A stretch of 36,573 nt of DNA from assembly GCA_018883805.1 (NCBI GenBank), contig JAHLFK010000056.1, positions 1 to 36,573 on the forward strand, given 5' to 3'. The position numbers and the translations under genes are program-made. Position 1 is the first letter of the stretch. Each line of letters begins with the position of its first letter. The notes below the pieces were generated by a model, which was not told the origin of the DNA, searched no databases, and saw only the letters and a list, made by a program, of their open reading frames with translations. This document shows positions 7,292 to 16,987 of the stretch, in pieces. Source of the DNA: Candidatus Limosilactobacillus merdavium (GTDB lineage Bacteria > Bacillota > Bacilli > Lactobacillales > Lactobacillaceae).

Positions 7292-8452
7292 CTATTTCGA
7301 ATTCTTATTAGATTTAGATGATTCTTTTTCGTCCTTACCAGTACTATTCTTCTCATTAATTCCACGATTTGAATGTAACGGCCGGGCAAAAATCATCCGC
7401 CCTGCATCAGTTTGCAAAGCACTAGTAACTTCAACTTCAATCCGCTGGTTCATGAAGTAACGACCATCTTCAACAACAACCATTGTTCCGTCATCCAAGT
7501 AAGCAACACCCTGTTGTCGCTCAGTCCCGTTTTTTACAACAACAACGTTTAGCTTTTCTCCTGGAATAACCCGTGGACGAAGTGACTTAGCTAAATTATT
7601 AATGTTTAGGACTTGAACATTTTGGAACTGGATAACCTTATTTAAATTGTAATCATTAGTGACAATTACACCATTAACCTTTTTGGCCAAGGCAATCAAT
7701 TTACTATCAACTTCAGGGATATCCTCAAAATCGCCATCATACATTTCGATTGGAACAATCTTTTCCTTACGAAGTTTATTCAGGATATCTAACCCTCTTC
7801 GTCCCCGAACTCGTTTAATACTTTCACCAGAATCGGCAATGTATTGAAGTTCATAGAGGACAAAATTGGGAACCAGCAATGTTCCTTCAAGAAAACCAGT
7901 TTTAACCAGATCATAAATCCGTCCGTCGATCAGGATATTAGTATCAAGAATCTTGTAATGGTGATAATTTTCGTCCTGCTGATCAATTACTTCCGTATTA
8001 GGGTTCTTTGACCGTCCACGACGACCATTCGCTATTAGATTCTTCCAATCATCAAGCCGCGTTGTTCCGATTCGGTAACCAAAATAACTAAAGACAACCA
8101 TTAATAAAACTGGCAAAACGTTATTAACTACCGGGATATTAGTTCGCCATAGCGGGATTGAAATCAGCACGGCCAAAATCAAACCAATAATTGTCAGTAA
8201 GGTTCCGAAAAATAAGTAAACAGGACTTAGTTTCGTCAAGCTCTTTTCAATTCTTACCACTAGCTGTTCAGTTGGCTTAGCAAGTGGCAATGAAATAATG
8301 AAGAAAATGAGTGCACCTAAAATAATATCGATGAAGACTAACAGTGCATCACCTAAATGAAGATTAATTAAATCCCAGAATAATGGCAAATAATAAAAAC
8401 CAATTGTTGCTCCAACAATGACATAAATTAATCGAATAATTCTTTTAAGCAT
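7292..8452 (-). CDS. Membrane-anchored PIN/TRAM-domain protein (YacL family)
   Basis: This protein of 386 residues starts with four predicted membrane spans (about 5-25, 30-58, 78-102, 108-128). A PIN nuclease-like domain follows (about 168-290), opening KILDTNILIDGRIYDL, with further acidic residues (YELQYIADS, VTNDYNLNK) that would bind metal. A TRAM domain (about 300-355, PGEKLNVVVVKNGTERQQGV) is a likely RNA-binding module. The tail is highly charged and Ser/Lys-rich. The Bacillus relative yacL also sits near radA. The substrate is unknown; an RNA-directed nuclease at the membrane is inference from the domains. Confidence 0.92.
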   Translation of the reverse strand: MLKRIIRLIYVIVGATIGFYYLPLFWDLINLHLGDALLVFIDIILGALIFFIISLPLAKPTEQLVVRIEKSLTKLSPVYLFFGTLLTIIGLILAVLISIPLWRTNIPVVNNVLPVLLMVVFSYFGYRIGTTRLDDWKNLIANGRRGRSKNPNTEVIDQQDENYHHYKILDTNILIDGRIYDLVKTGFLEGTLLVPNFVLYELQYIADSGESIKRVRGRRGLDILNKLRKEKIVPIEMYDGDFEDIPEVDSKLIALAKKVNGVIVTNDYNLNKVIQFQNVQVLNINNLAKSLRPRVIPGEKLNVVVVKNGTERQQGVAYLDDGTMVVVEDGRYFMNQRIEVEVTSALQTDAGRMIFARPLHSNRGINEKNSTGKDEKESSKSNKNSK

Positions 8453-8475
8453 TCTATCAACCCTCCTTTATTTTA

Positions 8476-9855
8476 TTAGCCTAAAGCAAGCCGTAATGCC
8501 TGCCGTAAAGTTGTCACGCCAATGACCTCTATTCCGGTTGGTGGTTGCCATCCCTTTAAGTTGTTCTTGGGCACAAAGATTCGCTTAAAGCCTAACTTTT
8601 GTGCCTCGCTAACACGCTGTTCAATTCGATTTACTCGCCGAATTTCACCAGTCAAGCCAACTTCACCAACAAAAGCATCAGTCGCCTGGGTTCCCTTATC
8701 ACGATAACTTGAAGCAATACTAATTGCAATTGCCAAATCAATCGCAGGCTCATCTAATTTTACACCACCAGCAGCCTTCAAGTAGGCATCTTGATTTTGC
8801 AACATCAAGTTCGCCCGTTTTTCGAGAACCGCCATAATTAATGATACACGATTTCTGTTTAACCCTGTAGCTGTCCTTTGCGCATTCCCATAAACAGTCG
8901 GAGTAACCAATGCCTGGATTTCTACAAGAATTGGCCGGGTTCCTTCAAGGGAAACAACCACGGCAGAACCAGTAGCGTCCTTTAACCGTTCTTCAAGGAA
9001 TATCTCAGACGGGTTTTTGACTTCAGTTAAGCCATTAGTGTGCATTTCAAAAATACCAAGTTCGTTAGTGGAACCAAATCGGTTTTTTACTGATCGTAGA
9101 ATCCGGTACGTATGGTGCAAATCTCCTTCAAAATAAAGAACGGTATCCACCATATGTTCAAGGATCTTTGGCCCGGCAATGGCACCACCCTTGGTAACAT
9201 GACCAACCACGAAAATAGTAATATTATTACTCTTTGCAATTTGCATCAGTTGAGCTGTGACCTCACGAATCTGCGAAACACTACCGATTGCAGAAGTAAC
9301 ATCCGTCGCTTGCATCGTCTGAACTGAGTCAATTACAACATATTCGGGCTTCAAGTCACGGATTGTCTCTTTAATGCTATCCATATTCGTCTCTGGATAA
9401 ATATAGAAATCATCAGCAGCCACATCTAACCGTTCTGCCCGCATCTTAATCTGCGTAGCACTTTCTTCCCCAGATACGTATAAAACCCGGTGATGTTCAC
9501 TAGAGAGCTGCCCTGAAACTTGCAGCAGCAAAGTTGATTTACCAATTCCCGGATCACCACCAATTAAGATCAGTGAGCCAGGAACAATACCTCCACCAAG
9601 AACTCGATTAAGTTCATTCAACTTGGTCTTTACGCGAGGTGTCTCATGACTATTAATTTCACCAATTTTTTGTGGTTTAGCCACTAAACCGGTTAAAGTC
9701 GTCGTTGGTCGTTTAGTAGACGCGCTGGGGCTTGAAGATTGAACTTGTTCTTCTACTAAAGTGTTCCATTCACCACAATTAGGACAGCGCCCCAGATAAC
9801 GTGGTGAACTATAGCCACAATTTTGACAAACATAATGTGTTTTTATTCTGGCCAT
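8476..9855 (-). CDS. radA: DNA repair protein RadA/Sms
   Basis: RadA is a RecA-like ATPase that drives branch migration in recombination and repair. The order is typical: N-terminal zinc finger CQNC...CPNC (about 10-30), Walker [11 protein letters not shown] (about 95), the [15 protein letters not shown] signature (about 255) and a C-terminal Lon-like domain (about 290-455). I take ATG at 9855 as start rather than the ATG at 9864. AAAGGATGG is the ribosome binding site, and the upstream ATG lies inside it. It is followed 23 bases later by the PIN-TRAM gene. Confidence 0.96.
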   Translation of the reverse strand: MARIKTHYVCQNCGYSSPRYLGRCPNCGEWNTLVEEQVQSSSPSASTKRPTTTLTGLVAKPQKIGEINSHETPRVKTKLNELNRVLGGGIVPGSLILIGGDPGIGKSTLLLQVSGQLSSEHHRVLYVSGEESATQIKMRAERLDVAADDFYIYPETNMDSIKETIRDLKPEYVVIDSVQTMQATDVTSAIGSVSQIREVTAQLMQIAKSNNITIFVVGHVTKGGAIAGPKILEHMVDTVLYFEGDLHHTYRILRSVKNRFGSTNELGIFEMHTNGLTEVKNPSEIFLEERLKDATGSAVVVSLEGTRPILVEIQALVTPTVYGNAQRTATGLNRNRVSLIMAVLEKRANLMLQNQDAYLKAAGGVKLDEPAIDLAIAISIASSYRDKGTQATDAFVGEVGLTGEIRRVNRIEQRVSEAQKLGFKRIFVPKNNLKGWQPPTGIEVIGVTTLRQALRLALG

Positions 9856-10055
9856 TAATGCCATCCTTTCTAAATGCGTTAGTTTTATTCGTTAATAGGC
9901 CCATTTAAAATAGTTTCTAACAACGATCCTGAAATAAAAGTGCGCCCTACCAATTACTTTTTAAAAGACTATTGGACCGTTCCACCGGCAAAAAAATGGG
10001 CGATTTTGGAAAAAATTCCACAAAATTATTCCGATTTTATTCAAGATTTGCTATA

Positions 10056-10592
10056 TTACTTTTTGGTTGAGCCAAACCCACCAACCCGTTGTGCGGTCGG
10101 TTGTTGCTCATCATCAGCAGTAAGGAATGGTACAAAAATTCCTTGGCCGATTCGCTCACCTTTTTTAATATGATAATCGGTCAATCCGTAGTTAATGAGT
10201 TGGAAGAAAATTTCCCCCTCATTACTATCATTATCATAGTAATCAGCATCAACAATACCGACACCGTTAGGAAGAATTAAGCGCCGTTTTAATGGTCCGC
10301 TAGAACGATTTGCTAATAACAAGAATTCGTTATCTTGCATGTAAGCCTTAATTCCTGTTGGTACAAGATATGGTTTAAGACATTGATCAGCATTTTTTAA
10401 TTCATCAGCAGTTAACTTTGATTGTTGATGAAGTTTCCAAAGAGTTTTTAAGAAGTTTCCCTTCCAAATTGATGGAAGGACGAAATCTTCTGATGCTTCA
10501 AAATCATAACCGGCTGCACTTGCTGTTTGCCGTTTTGGTAAATGGAGTCCTTGATCTTCTTTGCGAGAAACAATCTTAAACCCACGTTTCAT
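10056..10592 (-). CDS. dut: dUTP diphosphatase (dUTPase), with internal insertion
   Basis: The trimeric-type dUTPase hydrolyses dUTP to dUMP to keep uracil out of DNA. All five motifs are visible: ASAAGYDFEASED (about 25), NRSSGPLKRRL (about 93), GVGIVDADYYDND (about 110), GERIGQGIFVPF (about 145) and RVGGFGSTKK at the C-terminus. Between motifs 1 and 2 there is an extra stretch of roughly 35 residues (WKGNFLKTLWKLHQQSK onwards), making it longer than the usual 145-150. The start ATG at 10592 is preferred to GTG at 10601, because that GTG is part of the AGGTGA binding site. A minus-strand TATAAT lies at 10634-10629. Confidence 0.93.
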   Translation of the reverse strand: MKRGFKIVSRKEDQGLHLPKRQTASAAGYDFEASEDFVLPSIWKGNFLKTLWKLHQQSKLTADELKNADQCLKPYLVPTGIKAYMQDNEFLLLANRSSGPLKRRLILPNGVGIVDADYYDNDSNEGEIFFQLINYGLTDYHIKKGERIGQGIFVPFLTADDEQQPTAQRVGGFGSTKK

Positions 10593-10695
10593 TTGTATCA
10601 CCTAATCCTTTTATAAACTATTCTACCTATTATAAAATAGATATAGGATTTATGGTATTGCTTTACACCAGTTGATTTTGAATGGATGTGATTAG

Positions 10696-10989
10696 ATGGA
10701 TTACAAAGTTGAAGAAGAGCGGATCGTTGCTAGTGATGAAAAACAACCTTTCGTAGGAGAAATTAGTTTTCCTAAGGTAACGGGGGTCCCTAATCGGGTA
10801 GTTGTTGAACGAGTCTTTGTTCATCCTGATTATCGTGGGCAAGGTATTGCAGCAGAATTGGTTAGTCAATTCGTTAAATATGCCACCGCACACAAGTTAA
10901 CTGTTAAGTTAATGTGTCCTTACGCTGTAAAGCAATTTGGTATTCATCCTGAGTACCAGCAGTTATTACTACCTGAAGATCGTTTCTAA
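10696..10989 (+). CDS. Small GNAT-family N-acetyltransferase
   Basis: This protein of 97 residues is a minimal GNAT fold of the YidJ/COG2388 type. [20 protein letters not shown] (about 38-57) contains the acetyl-CoA pyrophosphate-binding R-G-Q-G-I-A loop. [18 protein letters not shown] near the C-terminus is the conserved second block of this subfamily. The substrate is unknown. It lies 19 bases upstream of rpiA in the same direction and is probably co-transcribed. Confidence 0.88.
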   Translation: MDYKVEEERIVASDEKQPFVGEISFPKVTGVPNRVVVERVFVHPDYRGQGIAAELVSQFVKYATAHKLTVKLMCPYAVKQFGIHPEYQQLLLPEDRF

Positions 10990-11008
10990 AATTATAAGGA
11001 GGAAACTC

Positions 11009-11701
11009 ATGAATCAAGACGAGCTAAAGCAACAAGTTGGTCGTGAAGCAGTTAAATATATCCATTCAGGAATGGTTGTTGGCCTTGGTACTGGTACTAC
11101 CGTTCATTGCCTGGTAGATTCCCTTGGTGAAGAAGTTAATAACGGTAACTTAAATGATATTATTTGTGTTACCACTTCAAACCGGACTACCCGTCAAGCA
11201 GAAAGCCTCGGTCTTAAAGTTGAAGAGATTGATGATGTTGACCACATCGATCTCACCATCGACGGAGCAGATGAAGTTAGTGATGACTATCAAGGAATTA
11301 AAGGTGGCGGTGGCGCCCTTCTCTGGGAAAAGATCGTTTCCAATTATTCAGATCGTGTAATGTGGATTGTTGATGAATCAAAATTAGTTCACCACCTTGG
11401 CGCATTCCCACTACCAGTTGAAGTTACCCCATACGGTAGTCAACACCTTTTCACTAAGTTAGCTCGGCGCGGTTACAATCCAACTTGGCGGATGCTTCCT
11501 GATAATAGTGAAAAGTTCCGTACTCATCAACGAAACTTCATTATTGACTTACACCTAGAAGATATTAATGACCCATTTGCTCTTCATGAAGAATTAATTG
11601 GAATGGTTGGTTTGATTGAAGATGGTCTCTTCCTCAATCAAGTCAATGATGTTCTCGTTGGTACTCAAAACGGTCCTAAGTTACTTCATGCTCGCCCATA
11701 A
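11009..11701 (+). CDS. rpiA: Ribose-5-phosphate isomerase A
   Basis: This enzyme of 230 residues interconverts ribose 5-phosphate and ribulose 5-phosphate in the pentose phosphate route. The phosphate-binding [13 protein letters not shown] (about 24-36), TIDGADEV (about 82, catalytic Asp) and [12 protein letters not shown] (about 95, catalytic Glu/Lys) are all present. The start ATG at 11009 is chosen because AAGGAGGAAACTC precedes it. The longer open frame extends back into the GNAT gene without support. Confidence 0.97.
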   Translation: MNQDELKQQVGREAVKYIHSGMVVGLGTGTTVHCLVDSLGEEVNNGNLNDIICVTTSNRTTRQAESLGLKVEEIDDVDHIDLTIDGADEVSDDYQGIKGGGGALLWEKIVSNYSDRVMWIVDESKLVHHLGAFPLPVEVTPYGSQHLFTKLARRGYNPTWRMLPDNSEKFRTHQRNFIIDLHLEDINDPFALHEELIGMVGLIEDGLFLNQVNDVLVGTQNGPKLLHARP

Positions 11702-11737
11702 TATATAGAACGGTAAAGAAATAAATTAATATTAAAA

Positions 11738-11784
11738 TAATAGCTCCCAGAATCCGGATTTTCCGAATACTGGGAGCTTTTATT
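11738..11784. terminator. Bidirectional terminator between rpiA and the LysR gene
   Basis: GCTCCCAG...CTGGGAGC (about 11743-11778) forms a strong hairpin with TTTTATT on the plus strand and TATTATTTT on the minus strand, so it serves both convergent genes. Confidence 0.85.
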
Positions 11785-11789
11785 AGATC

Positions 11790-12662
11790 CTACTTAATCA
11801 ACATCTTCCATAGTTTCTGCTTTGCTGGCGACAAAATCTCATTCTGTCGTGCAGCCAATGATAAATGAAAAAGTGGCTGGTTAGGATCTGTTAAACTGCG
11901 ACTAACTAATTGATCATTAGGGGTAATCGCAAGCCGGGTTAAGAAGGAAATCCCTAAATTCTCAGCAACCATATTTTTGATAATGTGAATGTCATTGGTC
12001 CGATAAATCACCTTAGGACGAATATGTGCTTGCCGACACATCTGACGAAATGCTTTGACATGAACAAAGTCGGTATCCGGCATAATGAATGATTGACTTT
12101 TAAGATCACTAAAACGTAATTCCTGTCGTTTAGCATATGGATGATGGGAACTCATAATAATTTGAAATGGGTATTTAGCGAATTCCTTTACCAAAAGTTG
12201 TGGCTGTTGGAGTGGACTTGCCGAACCAAGAAAAGCCATATCTAATTCACCACTGAGAAGCATCTGCAGTAAATTTTCCGATCCCGCTTCAGTTACCTCA
12301 AGCTTATCAAATAAGTGCTCCTTCATTAGGGCTGGTGTTAACGATGGAAAGTAATAACTACCGATAATTGGCGGTAACCCAAACCTGATCTTATTGAGCT
12401 TAGCATGTTCAATCTCCTGCCGAGCAATTGCCAATTCATTTAAAATAACCTTTACGTGTTGTGCATACTGTTCCCCAACCCTGGTTACCTTAATCTGATG
12501 ATGAACGTGATCGCGAATAAAGAAACGCGTTCCATATTCGTCTTCTAATCGATTAATGGCCATTGTGATCGTCGGTTGACTGACATTGAAATGATCAGCA
12601 ACTGCAGAAAAATTTTTATTTTTTACGAGTTCTATAAAGTATTCTAAATCTTTAATTTTCAT
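11790..12662 (-). CDS. LysR-family regulator, probably of the malolactic gene
   Basis: This LysR-type regulator of 290 residues has an N-terminal winged HTH (1-60: MKIKDLEYFIELVKNKNF..., SQPTITMAINRLE) and a periplasmic-binding-like effector domain (about 90-285). The start ATG at 12662 fits the LysR N-terminus and follows TTTGAGG; the longer frame adds 13 unlikely residues. It is transcribed divergently from mleS, the classic arrangement of MleR, the malate-responsive activator. That assignment is inferred from context, so I give no symbol. Confidence 0.88.
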   Translation of the reverse strand: MKIKDLEYFIELVKNKNFSAVADHFNVSQPTITMAINRLEDEYGTRFFIRDHVHHQIKVTRVGEQYAQHVKVILNELAIARQEIEHAKLNKIRFGLPPIIGSYYFPSLTPALMKEHLFDKLEVTEAGSENLLQMLLSGELDMAFLGSASPLQQPQLLVKEFAKYPFQIIMSSHHPYAKRQELRFSDLKSQSFIMPDTDFVHVKAFRQMCRQAHIRPKVIYRTNDIHIIKNMVAENLGISFLTRLAITPNDQLVSRSLTDPNQPLFHLSLAARQNEILSPAKQKLWKMLIK

Positions 12663-12791
12663 TTTTGGCCTCAAAGCAAGCTTTCTACGTGGGTATATCA
12701 ATTTTATTTATAGGATAACATAAATTTGACTATAAACTATCTTCCCTCTTACGATATGGGCATCAACAGTTAAAGGGAGATTATATTTACA
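12663..12791. promoter_or_regulatory. Divergent mleR-like/mleS control region
   Basis: For mleS, TTGACT (12726-12731) and TACGAT (12750-12755) with an 18-base spacer form a promoter. TTATAGGATAACATAA just upstream of the -35 (about 12708-12723) has dyad ends (TTAT/ATAA) and suits a LysR binding site. AAAGGGAGA precedes the mleS start. Regulator binding is inference. Confidence 0.6.
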
Positions 12792-14411
12792 ATGAATGAC
12801 GCAATGGCAATCTTAAATAACCCCTTCAAGAATAAGGGAACTGCTTTTACAATGGATGAACGGAAAAAGCTAGGCTTGGTTGGTACCTTGCCTCCACGTG
12901 TTAAAACAATTGAAGAACAAGAGGCTGATACCTACGCTTTGTACGAAACCAAGTCTTCACGGATTGAAAAGCGTCACTTCTTAATGGAAGTATTTAACGC
13001 TAACCGGACCCTGTTCTTCTACTTAATGGAAAAACATATTACTGAAATGATGCCGATCGTCTACGATCCAGTAATTGCTGAATCAATTGAAAAATATAAT
13101 GAACGGTACCTACGTCCTCAAGATGCTGCTTACCTTTCTGTAGAACGTCCAGAAGATATTAAACAAAGTCTGAAAAATGTTAGTGCTGACCGGGATATCC
13201 GGTTAATCGTTGTTACCGACTCTCAAGGAATCTTAGGAATTGGTGACTGGGGTGTCGATGGTGTCGACATCGCTGTTGGTAAGTTGATGGTTTACACTGC
13301 CGCTGCTGGTGTTGATCCTTCACAAGTATTGCCAGTTTCAATTGATGCTGGGACTGATAACGAAACATTACTCAACGATCCTAATTACCTCGGTGAACGT
13401 CACCACCGGATCACTGGTCAAAAGTACTTTGATTTCATTGACCAATTCGTTAATGCTGTTGAAGAACTCTATCCAAAGAGTTTGCTCCACTTCGAAGACT
13501 TCGGTCGGGGAACAGCTGCTCGAATTCTTGATAAGTACCATGACAAGATCTTAACCTTTAATGATGATATCCAAGGAACAGGGATTATTGCCCTTGCTGG
13601 TGTCCTTGGTGCCCTCAACATTTCAAAGCAAAAGTTAGCAGATCAAAAGTTCCTAACATTTGGTGCAGGAAGTGCCGGAATGGGAATTGCCAAGATGTTG
13701 TACGATGAATTGGTTCGTCAGGGGATGGATCCAGCAGAAGCAAAGAAGCACTTCTACCTCGTTGATAAGCAAGGTCTTCTCTTCGATGACACTGAAGGCT
13801 TAACACCAAAGCAAAAACCATTTACTCGTCAACGGAGCGAATTTGCTAATCCTGATGAATTGACTAACTTGGTAGCTGTTGTTAAGGCAATTCACCCAAC
13901 TGTTATGATTGGGACTTCTACTCAACCAGGAACATTTACTGAAGAAATCGTTAAGGAAATGGCTGCCCACACAGAACGGCCAATTATCTTCCCACTCTCT
14001 AACCCAACTAAGCTTGCAGAAGCTAGTGCAGAAAATCTGTTAAAGTGGACTGACGGTAAAGCCTTAGTTGCAACAGGTATTCCAGTTGCTGATATTGAAT
14101 TCAACGGTACTACTTATAATATCGGTCAAGCCAACAACGCATTGATTTACCCTGGTGTTGGTTTCGGTGCTATTGCTGTTGAATCAAAGGTAATTAACAA
14201 TACGATGCTTGCCGCTGCTGCCCACGCTCTGGTTGGTTTAGTTGATCCTGACAAGCCAGGTGCTGCAGTTCTTCCTCCAGTTAAGGATATGACTAAGTTC
14301 TCCAAGAAAGTTGCTATCGCTGTAGCCCAATCAGCAATTGATCAAGGATTCTCTTCTGCCAAGGATGCTAAGGCCGCGGTTGAAAAGATGACTTGGGAAG
14401 CAAAGTATTAA
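12792..14411 (+). CDS. mleS: Malolactic enzyme
   Basis: This enzyme of 539 residues converts L-malate to L-lactate and CO2 using NAD and Mn2+. It resembles malic enzyme but belongs to the malolactic branch, judged by [20 protein letters not shown], the [17 protein letters not shown] opening and overall size. The malic-domain signature ([20 protein letters not shown], about 256-275) and the NAD-binding [13 protein letters not shown] (about 290) are visible, and the DWGVDGVD metal/substrate region is near 150. It supports proton-motive gain and acid resistance. Unlike classic mle loci, no malate permease is adjacent; an AEC carrier lies about 7 kb away. Confidence 0.93.
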   Translation: MNDAMAILNNPFKNKGTAFTMDERKKLGLVGTLPPRVKTIEEQEADTYALYETKSSRIEKRHFLMEVFNANRTLFFYLMEKHITEMMPIVYDPVIAESIEKYNERYLRPQDAAYLSVERPEDIKQSLKNVSADRDIRLIVVTDSQGILGIGDWGVDGVDIAVGKLMVYTAAAGVDPSQVLPVSIDAGTDNETLLNDPNYLGERHHRITGQKYFDFIDQFVNAVEELYPKSLLHFEDFGRGTAARILDKYHDKILTFNDDIQGTGIIALAGVLGALNISKQKLADQKFLTFGAGSAGMGIAKMLYDELVRQGMDPAEAKKHFYLVDKQGLLFDDTEGLTPKQKPFTRQRSEFANPDELTNLVAVVKAIHPTVMIGTSTQPGTFTEEIVKEMAAHTERPIIFPLSNPTKLAEASAENLLKWTDGKALVATGIPVADIEFNGTTYNIGQANNALIYPGVGFGAIAVESKVINNTMLAAAAHALVGLVDPDKPGAAVLPPVKDMTKFSKKVAIAVAQSAIDQGFSSAKDAKAAVEKMTWEAKY

Positions 14412-14414
14412 GCT

Positions 14415-14522
14415 GGAAAACAACGACTTTGCAAGGCGGTGGACTAAGGATAGAACGATGATTAGCACGGAACCGGGCTGATTATCGTTCGGACTTAGGC
14501 TCGAGCCTTGCAGTTGTTTTCC
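14415..14522 (+). repeat. Long imperfect palindrome downstream of mleS
   Basis: A rod-like hairpin of 108 bases. GGAAAACAAC (14415) pairs with GTTGTTTTCC (to 14522). TGCAAGGC pairs with GCCTTGCA, CTAAG with CTTAG, and GAACGATGATTAGC (14453) with GCTGATTATCGTTC (to 14490). G-U pairs complete the stem only on the plus strand, so it folds in the mleS 3' transcript. There is no U-tail. It resembles a repetitive extragenic palindrome or 3'-end stabiliser; copy number cannot be judged here. Confidence 0.55.
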
Positions 14523-14545
14523 GCAATTCGACTATATAACAGTTG

Positions 14546-14588
14546 AAACTAAGAAGAGGTCGGGATTTAGTTCGGCCTCTTCACTGTT
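14546..14588 (+). other. Second hairpin downstream of mleS
   Basis: AACAGT...ACTGTT encloses GAAGAGGTCG/CGGCCTCTTC, complete only on the plus strand through G-U pairing. There is no U-tail. It is part of the same structured 3' region between mleS and pepC. Confidence 0.45.
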
Positions 14589-14644
14589 CTAAAGATATTT
14601 TAATTACAACGAGGTAGCTGTCTGGATACCCTAGTTAAAATCTC

Positions 14645-14685
14645 GCGAGACTGAGTAATTGCTTAGTCTCGCTTTTCTGTTTTTA
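14645..14685 (+). terminator. Terminator upstream of pepC
   Basis: GCGAGACTGAG (14645-14655) pairs with CTTAGTCTCGC (14662-14672), followed by TTTTCTGTTTTT. It ends the mleS transcript. A TATAAT at 14692-14697 just after it is probably the pepC -10, although no good -35 is seen. Confidence 0.85.
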
Positions 14686-14731
14686 AATCACTATAATGGT
14701 AGTAATAATTATTTAAGGAAGGTGAATTGTT

Positions 14732-16072
14732 GTGAGCTTTAATATTACCGATTCAGCAATCAATGATTTTCGTCAGGATTATCATCAACGAAAGGAAAGC
14801 AGTGTATTAGAAAATGCCGTTACCAAAAACGGGGTTAACGCTGCTAGCTTTAATTGGCACTCTATTGCAGATAATGATCCGCATTTTTCAATTGATTTGA
14901 AGACTGGAGACGTAGCTGACCAAAAGCAATCCGGTCGTTGTTGGATGTTTGCGGCTTTGAACACGATGCGTCACGATATGCAACAAAAGTTCAACTTACC
15001 AGATAACTTTGAACTTTCCCAATCCTACCAATTCTTCTGGGATAAATTTGAAAAGGCTAACTACTTTTACGAAAATGTTATTAAAACTGCAGCTCTTCCA
15101 ACCAGTGACCGGAAGATTGCTTGGTTAATGGCTGCTCCACAATCCGATGGTGGTCAGTGGGACATGCTTTGTGCCTTAATTGAAAAATATGGGGTAATGC
15201 CTAAGTCAGCAATGCCTGAATCATTTAATTCCAACCGTTCTAACGGCATTAATGCTCTTCTTAATAATAAGCTGCGTCATGATGCCGTTATTTTACGGAA
15301 GATGATTAATGACGACCATGCAGATGAAGAAACTGTTAACGCTAAGCGGAAGACAATGTTAAATGATGTTTACCGGATGTTATCATACGCATTTGGTGAA
15401 CCAGCAACTCATTTTGACTTTGAATACCGGACAAAGAAGGATAACGAGTTCCACCGTGATACTAATATCACTCCACAAGAATTCTTTAAGAAGTATGTTG
15501 GCTGGAATCTTGATGACTATATCTCAATCATTCAAGCACCAACAGCGGATAAGGAATACTACAAGACTTACACAATTGACATGTTAGGAAACGTCGTCGG
15601 TGGTCGACAAATCAAGCACTTGAACCTTCCAATGAATGAATTCAAGCAACTTGCAATTGACCAATTAAAGGCCGGTGAAAGTGTTTGGTTTGGCTCAGAT
15701 GTTGTTAAATATTCTGAAACCAAGTTAGGAATCATGGCATTAAATACTTATGATTATGCTCAATTATTTGATACTGATCTTGATATGACTAAGGCCGATG
15801 CTCTAGACTACGGTCAAAGTATGATGGATCATGCAATGGTTCTTACTGGTGTCGATCTAGTAGACGACAAGCCAACTAAGTGGAAGGTTGAAAACTCATG
15901 GGGTTCTAAAGTTGGTACTAAGGGGTACTTTGTAATGAGCGACGAATGGATGGACAAGTACTGCTACCAAATCGTTGTTAACAAGAAGTACCTTAGCGAT
16001 AAGCTTAAGAAAGCGCAATCCCAAGAGCCAATCGTATTAAAGCCTTGGGATCCAATGGGAACATTGGCATAA
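14732..16072 (+). CDS. pepC: Aminopeptidase C (bleomycin hydrolase family)
   Basis: This cytoplasmic cysteine aminopeptidase of 446 residues belongs to the C1B family. The catalytic triad is visible: Cys70 in QKQSGRCWMFAALN, His in MMDHAMVLTG (about 366) and Asn in KVENSWGS (about 387). The C-terminus ends PWDPMGTLA, in line with the self-inserting tail of this hexameric family. The start is GTG at 14732 after AAGGAAGGTGA. It releases amino acids from peptides for this nutritionally demanding organism. It is monocistronic between terminators. Confidence 0.97.
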   Translation: MSFNITDSAINDFRQDYHQRKESSVLENAVTKNGVNAASFNWHSIADNDPHFSIDLKTGDVADQKQSGRCWMFAALNTMRHDMQQKFNLPDNFELSQSYQFFWDKFEKANYFYENVIKTAALPTSDRKIAWLMAAPQSDGGQWDMLCALIEKYGVMPKSAMPESFNSNRSNGINALLNNKLRHDAVILRKMINDDHADEETVNAKRKTMLNDVYRMLSYAFGEPATHFDFEYRTKKDNEFHRDTNITPQEFFKKYVGWNLDDYISIIQAPTADKEYYKTYTIDMLGNVVGGRQIKHLNLPMNEFKQLAIDQLKAGESVWFGSDVVKYSETKLGIMALNTYDYAQLFDTDLDMTKADALDYGQSMMDHAMVLTGVDLVDDKPTKWKVENSWGSKVGTKGYFVMSDEWMDKYCYQIVVNKKYLSDKLKKAQSQEPIVLKPWDPMGTLA

Positions 16073-16088
16073 CTTTTAAGTACAATAT

Positions 16089-16137
16089 AAAAAATCATCA
16101 AGTGTTTAGTATTTTCAAACGCTTGATGATTTTTTTG
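16089..16137. terminator. Bidirectional terminator between pepC and the binding-protein gene
   Basis: AATCATCAAGTGTTT (16093) pairs with AAACGCTTGATGATT (to 16131), with TTTTTT on the plus strand and TTTTTATATT on the minus strand. Confidence 0.9.
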
Positions 16138-16180
16138 TAGAAATTAAAGATATCGATATTGCCTAACTTCCATTAACTAA

Positions 16181-16972
16181 TTATTTAGTAATATCAGCGT
16201 TGAAGTACTTTTGGGATAACTTCTTAACAGTGCCATCCTTTTGCAATTTCTTCAATGCTTGGTTGTAAGAAGATTCAACAGCAGTGTCCTTCTTGTTAAA
16301 AAGAGCTGAAATCTTAGCAGGCTTTACTTCATTAGAAACATCAATCATCTTTAAGCCCTTAGTACTATTCTTCTTACTGTATGCGTACCAAGCTTCACGT
16401 GAGTTAACTGTCCCTTCAGCTCTTCCTTGCTTAACCATTGCAAGGGAATTACTAAATTCACCACTTGGAACAATGTTACCTTGGTACTTCTTAACAACAT
16501 CCGCATTATTCGTTCCGGTACCAGCAACGATCTTCTTCCCCTTAATTTGCTTTAAGTTCTTAATGCTACTGTCTTTAGGAACAATCAAAACGTACCGTGA
16601 TTGAATATAAGGAGTTGAGAAGTTGTACTTCTTTGCCCGTTCAGGAGTTTGGGTAATGTCATTCATTACGACATCATACTTACCTGAACCTAAGCCGGCT
16701 ACCAATGAATCCCACTTACTAGGAACGAACTTAGCTTTCAGTCCCATTTCCTTAGCAACTGCCTTTCCTAAGTCAACTTCAAAACCAGTTAACTTACCAT
16801 CCTTCCGATATGAGAAAGGAGAATACGTTCCTTCTAGCCCAATTGTTAATTCTCCCTTTTGTTTTAGTTCTGAATTAACCTGTGATGATGCGGCATGAAT
16901 GCTACTAATTCCTGCTGCTGATCCTAATGTTACTGCTGCTAATGTTAATAGTACCTTTTTCCAAATTTTCAT
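16181..16972 (-). CDS. Cystine-type ABC transporter substrate-binding protein (BspA/CnBP-like)
   Basis: This family 3 solute-binding protein of 263 residues opens with a signal peptide (KKVLLTLAAVTLGSAAGISS, then IHA-A as a plausible signal peptidase I site near 28). It has no lipobox cysteine, so it is not an evident lipoprotein. GELTIGLEGTYSPFSYR (about 40) and GFEVDLGKAVAKEMG (about 63) are the amino-acid-binding signatures. It is Lys-rich and probably basic. In L. fermentum/L. reuteri the homologues BspA, CnBP and MapA are cystine-binding proteins also reported as surface adhesins, held electrostatically. It is the last gene of the cystathionine lyase/permease/ATPase operon. Confidence 0.9.
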   Translation of the reverse strand: MKIWKKVLLTLAAVTLGSAAGISSIHAASSQVNSELKQKGELTIGLEGTYSPFSYRKDGKLTGFEVDLGKAVAKEMGLKAKFVPSKWDSLVAGLGSGKYDVVMNDITQTPERAKKYNFSTPYIQSRYVLIVPKDSSIKNLKQIKGKKIVAGTGTNNADVVKKYQGNIVPSGEFSNSLAMVKQGRAEGTVNSREAWYAYSKKNSTKGLKMIDVSNEVKPAKISALFNKKDTAVESSYNQALKKLQKDGTVKKLSQKYFNADITK

Positions 16973-16987
16973 GTTGAATTTCTCCTT

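Noticed and set aside
9865..10055. A gene between dut and radA
   Set aside because: Short frames have no ribosome binding site and the sequence is low-complexity; no strong terminator either.
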